64,000 nt of DNA from Pseudonocardia alni (GTDB taxonomy: Bacteria > Actinomycetota > Actinomycetes > Mycobacteriales > Pseudonocardiaceae): positions 4,898,001-4,962,000 of the forward strand of contig NZ_PHUJ01000003.1 of NCBI RefSeq assembly GCF_002813375.1, read 5' to 3'. The notes under the pieces are model-generated. The model saw only the letters and a program-made list of their open reading frames with translations, was not told the DNA's origin and did not search any database. The translations under genes were made by a program, and so were the position numbers. Shown one piece after another: positions 17,161-23,989 of this stretch (the stretch's first letter is position 1; every line of letters begins with the position of its first letter).

Positions 17161-17925
17161 ATGCCGGAGACCGCGCCGAAGACCGTCCCGCTGACCGTGC
17201 AGCTCGTCGCGAAGACCGAGTTCACCCCGCCCGCGGACGTCCCGTGGTCCACCGACGCCGACGGCGGCCAGGCGCTGGCGGAGTTCGCCGGCCGCGCCTG
17301 CTACCAGTCGTGGACCAAGCCGAACCCGCGCACCGCGACCAACGCCGGCTACATCGCCCACATCCTCGAGGTCGGGCATCTCTCGGTCCTCGAGCACGGC
17401 TCGGTCAGCTTCTACCTGACCGGTATCTCGCGCTCCCTGACCCACGAGCTGATCCGGCACCGGCACTTCTCCTACTCCCAGCTCTCGCAGCGCTACGTCC
17501 CCGAGCGTGACGCCGCGATGGTGGAGCCCGACGTCATCGCCCAGGACCCGGAGCTGCACGAGCTGTTCCTGCAGGCCTCGGCCGACGCGCTCGCGTCCTA
17601 CGAGAAGCTCCTCGAGGGTCTGGAGGCGCGCTTCGCCGACGTGCCGAACGGCACGCTGCGGCGCAAGCAGGCCCGCCAGGCCGCGCGGTCGGTGCTGCCG
17701 AACGCCACCGAGACCAAGATCGTCGTCACCGGGAACTACCGGGCGTGGCGGCACTTCATCGCGATGCGCGCCTCCGAGGCCGCCGACGTCGAGATCCGCA
17801 ACCTCGCCGTCGAGTGCCTGCGCCAGCTGCAGGTCGAGGTGCCGAACGTGTTCGCGGACTTCCAGATCCAGACCCTCGCCGACGGCACCGAGATCGCCTC
17901 CAGCCCACTGGTGGCCGAGGGCTGA
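17161..17925 (+). CDS. thyX: Flavin-dependent thymidylate synthase
   Basis: A 254-residue FAD enzyme that methylates dUMP to dTMP using methylenetetrahydrofolate and NADPH. The ThyX signature RHRX7S is present as RHRHFSYSQLS, starting near Arg99, followed by QRYVPERD. The HLSVLEHGSVSFYL segment and the C-terminal RNLAVECLRQLQVEVP are also typical. In M. tuberculosis thyX lies next to dapA; here a Crp regulator, an MFS carrier and a TIGR03085 gene separate them. The ATG is 6 nt after a TACCCT -10, implying a leaderless transcript. Confidence 0.97.
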   Translation: MPETAPKTVPLTVQLVAKTEFTPPADVPWSTDADGGQALAEFAGRACYQSWTKPNPRTATNAGYIAHILEVGHLSVLEHGSVSFYLTGISRSLTHELIRHRHFSYSQLSQRYVPERDAAMVEPDVIAQDPELHELFLQASADALASYEKLLEGLEARFADVPNGTLRRKQARQAARSVLPNATETKIVVTGNYRAWRHFIAMRASEAADVEIRNLAVECLRQLQVEVPNVFADFQIQTLADGTEIASSPLVAEG

Positions 17926-17964
17926 GCGAGGCTCACCGAGCGGGTACCGGCGCCGAGCACCGGC

Positions 17965-18708
17965 TCAGGCCAGGACGGCGTGCACCCGTCGTCGCAGGTC
18001 CGGTAGGTCCCGCACGACGAACCCGCGTCCCTCCTTCTCCAGCAGGCCCTCCGCGACCAGCCGGGACAGCTCACGGCTGGTCGTGACCCGGGTGAGCCCC
18101 ACGAGCAGTCCGAGCTCGTCGACGGCGGGGCGGATCGACAGCCGGGCCACCTCGTCGAGCGCGATCTCGCCGTAGGCTTCCACCAGGTGGCCGAGCAGCA
18201 GGACGATCCGCTCGCGGGCGGGCAGCCCCTCGATCAGCACGTGCAGCTGCATGACCCGCTGCTTGTAGGCGATCCGGCGGGTGATCTCGAGCAGGAGCTC
18301 CGGCTCCTCGCGGGCGGCGCTCAGCAGCGCGTCGCGGGTCACCGAGACGATCTCCGACGGCCGGGTGCAGACCGAGGCGAGGTGGCGCGGCCGTCCGTCG
18401 ACGCAGGCCGCCTCGCCGAGGCTGGCGCCGGGCTCGGCGTAGGCCAGGGAGCGTTCCGAGCCGTCGGGCCGGTGCAGGTAGATCCGGACCCGCCCGGACA
18501 CGACGAGGTGGAACCGCGACGACAGCTGGCCCTGGGTGTAGACGTGCTCGCCGCGGGCGTAGTGGCGGGGGCTGCCCAGCTGCGCGATCCGCGAGGTCAG
18601 CGACGTCCACGGGGCGGTCAGGAACGGCGAGACCGGGTGGTCGTCGAGATCGGGGGCGGGCAGGGCGCGTACGGAGCCGTCGGGCCGCCGCGCCGCGCCG
18701 CTGCTCAT
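17965..18708 (-). CDS. Crp/Fnr family transcriptional regulator
   Basis: A 247-residue regulator. Residues 30-150 form a cyclic-nucleotide-binding-like beta barrel (YARGEHVYTQGQLSSRFHLV, then GASLGEAACVDGRPRHLAS). A long dimer helix and a C-terminal winged helix follow, with recognition helix GLTRVTTSRELSRLVAEGLL. The barrel lacks the RxS/T cAMP-contacting pattern of E. coli CRP, so the ligand is uncertain. No Fnr-type N-terminal Cys cluster is seen. GGAGGCGGG precedes the ATG at 18708. It lies after a triple hairpin downstream of an MFS gene on the same strand, so it is probably transcribed separately. Confidence 0.92.
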   Translation of the reverse strand: MSSGAARRPDGSVRALPAPDLDDHPVSPFLTAPWTSLTSRIAQLGSPRHYARGEHVYTQGQLSSRFHLVVSGRVRIYLHRPDGSERSLAYAEPGASLGEAACVDGRPRHLASVCTRPSEIVSVTRDALLSAAREEPELLLEITRRIAYKQRVMQLHVLIEGLPARERIVLLLGHLVEAYGEIALDEVARLSIRPAVDELGLLVGLTRVTTSRELSRLVAEGLLEKEGRGFVVRDLPDLRRRVHAVLA

Positions 18709-18780
18709 GGTCCCGCCTCCCGGCCGTCGCCGATGGTCCGTCCGGACGGTAGCGGGCTGGGGCGCCTGCGGGTAGGCGGG

Positions 18781-18889
18781 ACGGCCCGGACGCCGAGGGG
18801 TGCGTCCGGGCCGTCGGGGTCCGGGGGTGCCGGCCGGCGGCCGCCGGCACCGGGTGGGTGCGGTGCGGCCCGCCCGGACGGGCCGCACC
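18781..18889 (-). terminator. Triple hairpin downstream of the MHS carrier
   Basis: Three perfect inverted repeats in 109 bp: 18862-18889 (11-bp arms, GGTGCGGCCCG), 18826-18851 (at least 9-bp arms, GGTGCCGGC) and 18781-18814 (13-bp arms, ACGGCCCGGACGC, 8-nt loop). They follow the stop of the MFS gene in its direction of transcription. Confidence 0.75.
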
Positions 18890-18898
18890 GGTGGCCGG

Positions 18899-20212
18899 TC
18901 AGGCGGCCGCGAGCTGTGCGTCCTGCTCGGCGAGGGAGTCCGCGTCGGTCTGCGGCAGGGCCAGCGTGCAGAGCAGGCTGATCAGCGAGACCGCCGAGAG
19001 CAGCAGGCCGATGCCGAGGCTGCCCAGCGTCGACGCGGCCAGCGCCGCGGCGAACAGCGGGACCACGCCGCCGCCGAAGACGCCGGCGAGGTTGTAGGCG
19101 ATCCCGGCGCCGGTGTAGCGGAAGCGGGTCGGGAACAGCTCCGGCAGCTGGGCGCCGATCGGGCCGTAGGCGATGCCGACGACGCCGAGCACCAGCGACA
19201 GGCCGAGACCGAACGACCACACCGTGCCGATGTCGATGATCGGGAACGCGACGAGCCCGGCGACGACCGAGGCGATGTTGCCGCCGACGACCATCTTCCG
19301 GCGCCCGACCCGGTCGGACAGGATCGCCGAGGCGATCGTCGTCAGCGCGAAGACGATGCCGCCGACGATGCCCATGGCCAGCACCGACGGCCGCGGCAGC
19401 TGCAGCTGCTGGGTGCCGTAGCTGGTCAGGTAGGTGACGCCGATGTAGAAGAAGGCGAAGACCGCGGTCGTCGAGCCGGCGCCGAGGAACACCGCGGCCG
19501 GACGGCTGGTGAAGACCTCGGTGATCGGGAGCTTCGTCGAGACCGGGCCGCTGTTCTTGAAGCCCGCGGTCTCCTCCAGCGCGAGCCGCACGTAGAGCCC
19601 GACGGCCACGAGCAGCACCGACCCGATGAACGGGATGCGCCAGCCCCAGGCCAGGAACGCCTCGTTGCTCATGGTCAGCGCGGTGACCAGGAAGGTCGCC
19701 GACGCCAGCGCGAACGCGACCGACGGGCCCAGCTGCGGGAACAGGGCGTACTTGCCCCGCGCCTTGGTCGGCGCGTTCTCCGCGGTCAGCAGCGTGGCAC
19801 CGGCCCACTCGCCGCCGACGGCGAGGCCCTGCAGGATGCGCAGCACCACGAGCAGGATCGGCGCGAGGACGCCGATCGTGCCGGTGGTGGGCAGCAGGCC
19901 GATGGCCAGCGTCGAGAAGCCCATCAGCAGCAGCGTGGTGACCAGCGTGCCCTTGCGGCCGAGCCGGTCGCCGAAGTGGCCGAACAGGACCGACCCGAAC
20001 GGGCGCGCGACGAACGCGACGCCGAAGGTGGCCAGGGCGAGCGCGGTACCGGCCGCCGCCCCGAGCTCGGGGAAGAAGACCTTGTTGAACACCAGGGCCG
20101 CGGCGGTGCCGTAGATGAAGAAGTCGTAGAACTCGATGACCGTGCCGGTCATGCTCGCGAGCGCGATCCGGCGCATCGACCGCGGCGGCTGCGTGGTGGC
20201 AGCGTTCGTCAC
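18899..20212 (-). CDS. MFS transporter, metabolite:H+ symporter (MHS) family
   Basis: A 437-residue membrane carrier with about twelve helices. Family marks are SMTGTVIEFYDFFIYGTAAALVF at helix 1, the loop-2/3 motif GHFGDRLGRKGTL, GLAVGGEWAGATLL and a second-half loop SDRVGRRKMVVGG. MHS carriers import organic acids, proline or betaine with protons; the substrate here is not readable. GTG at 20212 gives a normal short cytoplasmic N-terminus; the frame extends further upstream but without homology. Divergent from the TIGR03085 gene. Confidence 0.92.
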   Translation of the reverse strand: MTNAATTQPPRSMRRIALASMTGTVIEFYDFFIYGTAAALVFNKVFFPELGAAAGTALALATFGVAFVARPFGSVLFGHFGDRLGRKGTLVTTLLLMGFSTLAIGLLPTTGTIGVLAPILLVVLRILQGLAVGGEWAGATLLTAENAPTKARGKYALFPQLGPSVAFALASATFLVTALTMSNEAFLAWGWRIPFIGSVLLVAVGLYVRLALEETAGFKNSGPVSTKLPITEVFTSRPAAVFLGAGSTTAVFAFFYIGVTYLTSYGTQQLQLPRPSVLAMGIVGGIVFALTTIASAILSDRVGRRKMVVGGNIASVVAGLVAFPIIDIGTVWSFGLGLSLVLGVVGIAYGPIGAQLPELFPTRFRYTGAGIAYNLAGVFGGGVVPLFAAALAASTLGSLGIGLLLSAVSLISLLCTLALPQTDADSLAEQDAQLAAA

Positions 20213-20278
20213 GTGTGTTCTCCCCGTCGAGAAGCGTGTAGTGGGACGGACCGGAGTATCCGGACACGGACAGGTGAG

Positions 20279-20300
20279 ATCTGTATCACCGGCTACAGAT
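20279..20300. promoter_or_regulatory. Candidate operator between the MHS carrier and the TIGR03085 gene
   Basis: Perfect inverted repeat ATCTGTA-8N-TACAGAT, overlapping a second one (GGTGA-8N-TCACC, 20273-20290), 67-88 bp upstream of the MFS start. The binding protein is unknown. Confidence 0.35.
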
Positions 20301-20365
20301 GGCCTGCGTTCCGTCAGCCGTTTGTCGACCGTTCGTCGCGCGGTGCGGCCCGGGGCGGGCCGGAC

Positions 20366-20371
20366 TAGGTT
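20366..20371 (+). promoter_or_regulatory. Leaderless -10 (TIGR03085 gene)
   Basis: TAGGTT, 7 nt before the GTG at 20379. Confidence 0.5.
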
Positions 20372-20378
20372 GGGGGCG

Positions 20379-21005
20379 GTGAGCCTCGCCACCGCCGAAC
20401 GTGCCGCCCTGTGTGCCGAATTCGAACGCTCGGGCCCCGACCGCCCGACGTTGTGCGAGGGGTGGAACGCCCGGGACCTGCTCACCCACCTGCTGGTGCG
20501 GGAGCGGCAGCCGTGGAACGCCGCGGGGATCGTGGTGCCCGCCCTGTCGGGCATGACCGACAAGGCGATGGACGGCTACGCGTCCGCGGCCTGGCCGAAC
20601 ATGATCGACGACCTGCGCAAGGGCCCGCCCGCGTGGTCGCCGTTCAAGGTCGGCAAGGTCGACGAGATCGCCAACGGCGCCGAGTTCTTCGTCCACCACG
20701 AGGATCTGCGCCGCGGGGAGCCCGGCTGGGAGCCCCGCCCGTCCGACCCGGAGCGCGACGGACAGCTGTGGAACCTGCTGCACACCCAGGCCAAGCTGCT
20801 GTTCCGGCGCAGCCCGGTCGGCGTGGTCCTGGCCCGCCCGGAGGGCGCGACCCAGGTCGTCGCGACCGGTTTCGGCGTGGTCACGGTGACCGGCGAGCCC
20901 GCCGAGCTCGTGCTGCACGCCTTCGGCCGGGACGCCGCGCGGGTCGAGGTGACCGGTCTGCCCGCCGACGTGGAGGCCTACCGCGGCGCCCCGTCCGGGA
21001 TGTGA
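20379..21005 (+). CDS. TIGR03085 family protein (DinB/mycothiol maleylpyruvate isomerase-like)
   Basis: A 208-residue protein of the actinobacterial TIGR03085 family, related to DinB/MDMPI folds. The N-terminal helix is LATAERAALCAEFE, followed by GPDRPTLCEGWNARDLLTHLLVRERQPW, where the His of the DLxxHL motif is the first metal-ligand candidate. Further His residues in FFVHHEDLRRG complete the usual set. Biochemical role not established; family relatives use mycothiol as thiol cofactor. It precedes dapA with a 38-nt gap. Confidence 0.88.
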   Translation: MSLATAERAALCAEFERSGPDRPTLCEGWNARDLLTHLLVRERQPWNAAGIVVPALSGMTDKAMDGYASAAWPNMIDDLRKGPPAWSPFKVGKVDEIANGAEFFVHHEDLRRGEPGWEPRPSDPERDGQLWNLLHTQAKLLFRRSPVGVVLARPEGATQVVATGFGVVTVTGEPAELVLHAFGRDAARVEVTGLPADVEAYRGAPSGM

Positions 21006-21029
21006 CCGGGATCCGTCGGCCCCGGGCGG

Positions 21030-21035
21030 TACCGT
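21030..21035 (+). promoter_or_regulatory. Near-leaderless -10 (dapA)
   Basis: TACCGT, 8 nt before the dapA ATG. Confidence 0.45.
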
Positions 21036-21043
21036 CACCAGTC

Positions 21044-22075
21044 ATGAGCACCGGTCCCGAGCCCGCCCCCGGCGGGCAGCAGCACCCGCCGCGCCGACCG
21101 TTCGGCGAGGTGCTGACCGCGATGGTCACGCCGTTCGACGCCGACGGCGAGCTGGACCTGGCGAAGGCCGAGGAGCTGGCGAACCACCTGGTCGATCTCG
21201 GTAACGACGGGCTGGTCGTCAACGGCACGACCGGTGAGGGACCGACGACGTCGGACACCGAGAAGTCGGAGCTGATCCGCGCCGTCGTGTCGGCGGTGGG
21301 GGACCGGGCGACGATCGTCGCCGGGGCGGGCACCTACGACACCGCGCACTCGATCGAGCTGGCCCGCAGCGCGGAGCGCGCCGGTGCGCACGGACTGCTC
21401 GTGGTGACGCCGTACTACTCGCGGCCGCCGCAGGAGGGCCTGCTCGCCCACTTCACCGCCGTCGCCGACGCGGGCGACCTGCCGGTGATGCTCTACGACA
21501 TCCCGCCGCGCAGCGTGATCGGCATCGATGTCGACACCTTCCAGCGCCTGGCGCAGAACCCGCGCATCGTCGCGGTGAAGGACGCACGCAACGACCTGCG
21601 GGTCGGCACCGAGGTGCTCGCCACGACCACGCTGGCCTACTACTCCGGCGACGACCCGGTGAACCTGCCGTGGCTCTCGGTCGGGGCGGTCGGTTTCGTC
21701 AGCGTGATCGGCCACGTCGTCGCCGACCGGCTGCGCGCCATGATCGACGCCTACCACGCCGGTGAACACCAGCGGGCCCGTGCGCTGCACTACGCGATGC
21801 TCCCGGTGATCCGCGGGATGGGCCGGGTCGGCGGCGCGGTGTTCGCCAAGACGGCACTGCGGCTGCGCGGCATCGACGTCGGCGACACCCGGCTGCCGCT
21901 GCCGCCCGCCACCGAGGACCAGGTCGCGGCGATCGCCGGCGACCTCGCCGTCGCCGGGGTGGCGCTGGACCCGCAGGCCCGCCCGAACGCCCCCGCCTAC
22001 CAGCCCGGCCACGGCGCCCTGGGCGGACGCACCGCAGCCGACGTCGGCGCCGAGGTCGCATACCACCGCACCTGA
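21044..22075 (+). CDS. dapA: 4-hydroxy-tetrahydrodipicolinate synthase
   Basis: A 343-residue class I aldolase that condenses pyruvate with aspartate semialdehyde, the first committed step of lysine/diaminopimelate synthesis. The conserved N-terminal TAMVTPFDADGELDL and GTTGEGPT are present, as are Tyr124/Tyr125 in VVTPYYSRPPQEG and Schiff-base Lys179 in IVAVKDARND. It is longer than the usual 300 residues because of about 20 extra N-terminal and some C-terminal residues. The neighbouring rnj matches the mycobacterial order dapA-rnj. Confidence 0.97.
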   Translation: MSTGPEPAPGGQQHPPRRPFGEVLTAMVTPFDADGELDLAKAEELANHLVDLGNDGLVVNGTTGEGPTTSDTEKSELIRAVVSAVGDRATIVAGAGTYDTAHSIELARSAERAGAHGLLVVTPYYSRPPQEGLLAHFTAVADAGDLPVMLYDIPPRSVIGIDVDTFQRLAQNPRIVAVKDARNDLRVGTEVLATTTLAYYSGDDPVNLPWLSVGAVGFVSVIGHVVADRLRAMIDAYHAGEHQRARALHYAMLPVIRGMGRVGGAVFAKTALRLRGIDVGDTRLPLPPATEDQVAAIAGDLAVAGVALDPQARPNAPAYQPGHGALGGRTAADVGAEVAYHRT

Positions 22076-22127
22076 GCAGGTGCGCCGGCTCCGCACCCGA
22101 GCGGGCCCCAGAACACGAACCAGAGAA

Positions 22128-22161
22128 CACGAACCCATGTGAGGCACGAACCCCTGTGAGT
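22128..22161 (+). repeat. 17-bp tandem duplication at the rnj start
   Basis: CACGAACCCATGTGAGG is followed at once by CACGAACCCCTGTGAGT. The second copy contains the GTG used for rnj; the first contains an ATG immediately followed by TGA (22137-22142), a start-stop element. Confidence 0.7.
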
Positions 22162-23910
22162 CCCCAGCGCAACGACCGACGCAACCGGCCCGGCCGGACG
22201 CTCTCCGCGCCGCCGGAGAACATCGAGCGCCCGGAGCTCCCGGACGCCCCGCCACCCGCCCTCGCACGGGGCGGCCTGCGCGTCTACGCGCTCGGCGGCA
22301 TCGGCGAGGTCGGTCGCAACATGACCGTCTTCGAGTACGAGGGCCGGCTGCTCGTCGTCGACTGCGGCGTGCTGTTCCCGTCCGACTCCGAGCCGGGCAT
22401 CGACCTGATCCTGCCCGACTTCCGGACCCTCGAGGGCCGCCTCGACGACATCGACGCGCTCGTGCTGACCCATGGCCACGAGGACCACATCGGTGCCGTG
22501 CCGTGGCTGCTGCGCATGCGCCCGGACATCCCCGTCGTCGGGTCCCGGTTCACGCTCGCCCTGGTCGCGGCCAAGTGCAAGGAACACCGCCTGACCCCGC
22601 ACCTGCAGGAGATCAAGGAGGGCGACCGGGTGTCCCACGGCGGGTGGGACTGCGAGTACTTCGCGGTCAACCACTCGATCCCCGACGCCGTCGCCGTCGC
22701 GATCCGCACGCCCGCCGGGCTGCTGCTGCACACCGGTGACATCAAGCTCGACCAGCTCCCGCTCGACGGGCGGCTCACCGACCTGGGCGGGTTCTCCCGG
22801 CTGGGCGAGGAGGGCGTCGACCTGTTCCTGGTCGACTCCACCAACGCCGAGGTGCCGGGCTTCGTCACCCCCGAGGCCGACATCGGGCCGGTCATCTCCG
22901 ACCTGGTCCGCCGGGCGCCGTCGCGGATCATCCTGGCCTGCTTCGCCAGCCACGTGCACCGCGTCCAGCAGGTGCTCGACGCCGCGCAGGCGCACGGCCG
23001 CAAGGTGTGCCTGACCGGGCGCTCGATGGTCCGCAACATGGGCCTGGCCGACGACCACTCGCTGCTGAACATCCCCGACGGGCTGCTCGTCGACATCGAC
23101 GAGGCGATGCGCCTGCCCGACGAGAAGCTCGTGCTCGTCTCCACCGGATCGCAGGGTGAGCCGCTCGCCGCGCTGTCCCGGATGGCGCGCGGGGACCACC
23201 GCAGCATCACGATCCGCCCGGACGACACGATCATCCTGGCCAGCTCGCTGATCCCGGGCAACGAGACCGCCGTGTTCGGCGTGATCAACGGGCTGACCCG
23301 GCTCGGCGCGACAGTCGTGCACCAGGGCAACGCCAAGGTGCACGTCTCCGGGCACGCCCCGGCCGGCGAGCTGCTGTTCCTCTACAACGCGGTGCGCCCG
23401 TCGAACGTCATGCCCGTGCACGGGGAGTGGCGCCACCTGCGGGCCAACGCCGCGCTCGCGCGTCGCACGGGGGTACCCGAGGAGTCGGTGGTCATCGCGG
23501 AGAACGGCGTGGTCGTGGACCTCGTCGACGGCCGCGCGGCGATCACCGGCCGGGTCGAGGTCGGGCAGGTCTACGTCGACGGGCTGTCGGTCGGTGACGT
23601 GGGCGAGACCACTCTCGGTGACCGTATCGCGCTCGGCGAGGGCGGCTTCATCGCGATCAACGTGGCGATCGACCACAAGACCGGCCGTGCGCTGTCGCGT
23701 CCGACGCTCTCCGGACGCGGGTTCTCCGACGACCCGAAGGCTCTCGACGCCGCCCAGTCGCTGGTCGAGGACGAGCTGTCCCGGCTGGAGAACGAGGGCG
23801 TCACCGACCCGCACCGGATCGCCCAGGGCGTGCGGCGCGTCGTCGGCCGCTGGGTGTCGGACACCTACCGCCGCCGCCCCATGATCGTCCCCACGGTCAT
23901 CGCCGTCTGA
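22156..23910 (+). CDS. rnj: Ribonuclease J
   Basis: A 584-residue metallo-beta-lactamase/beta-CASP ribonuclease with 5' exo- and endonuclease activity for mRNA decay and rRNA maturation. The zinc-binding HxHxDH motif is LTHGHEDH (His106-His111), with downstream ligands in VNHSIPDAVAV and LLHTGDIKLD. The beta-CASP motifs include LVDSTNAE, the ASHVHRVQQ segment, VSTGSQGEP and VHVSGHAPAGEL. The N-terminal 30 residues are Arg/Pro-rich. Start GTG 22156 sits in the second copy of a tandem repeat with no clear Shine-Dalgarno sequence. It ends in a strong terminator before ftsK. Confidence 0.97.
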   Translation: MSPQRNDRRNRPGRTLSAPPENIERPELPDAPPPALARGGLRVYALGGIGEVGRNMTVFEYEGRLLVVDCGVLFPSDSEPGIDLILPDFRTLEGRLDDIDALVLTHGHEDHIGAVPWLLRMRPDIPVVGSRFTLALVAAKCKEHRLTPHLQEIKEGDRVSHGGWDCEYFAVNHSIPDAVAVAIRTPAGLLLHTGDIKLDQLPLDGRLTDLGGFSRLGEEGVDLFLVDSTNAEVPGFVTPEADIGPVISDLVRRAPSRIILACFASHVHRVQQVLDAAQAHGRKVCLTGRSMVRNMGLADDHSLLNIPDGLLVDIDEAMRLPDEKLVLVSTGSQGEPLAALSRMARGDHRSITIRPDDTIILASSLIPGNETAVFGVINGLTRLGATVVHQGNAKVHVSGHAPAGELLFLYNAVRPSNVMPVHGEWRHLRANAALARRTGVPEESVVIAENGVVVDLVDGRAAITGRVEVGQVYVDGLSVGDVGETTLGDRIALGEGGFIAINVAIDHKTGRALSRPTLSGRGFSDDPKALDAAQSLVEDELSRLENEGVTDPHRIAQGVRRVVGRWVSDTYRRRPMIVPTVIAV

Positions 23911-23912
23911 GT

Positions 23913-23941
23913 GTGTGGAGGGGTCGTCGACCCCTCCACAC
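23913..23941 (+). terminator. rnj terminator
   Basis: Perfect 13-bp inverted repeat (GTGTGGAGGGGTC arms) with a GTC loop, beginning 2 nt after the rnj stop. Confidence 0.85.
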
Positions 23942-23976
23942 CCGCGTCGGTCCCCGGTTCGATCACCGAACCGGGC

Positions 23977-23982
23977 TACCGT
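23977..23982 (+). promoter_or_regulatory. Leaderless -10 (ftsK)
   Basis: TACCGT, 7 nt before the ftsK ATG and 36 nt after the rnj terminator. Confidence 0.55.
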
Positions 23983-23989
23983 GTGTGAC

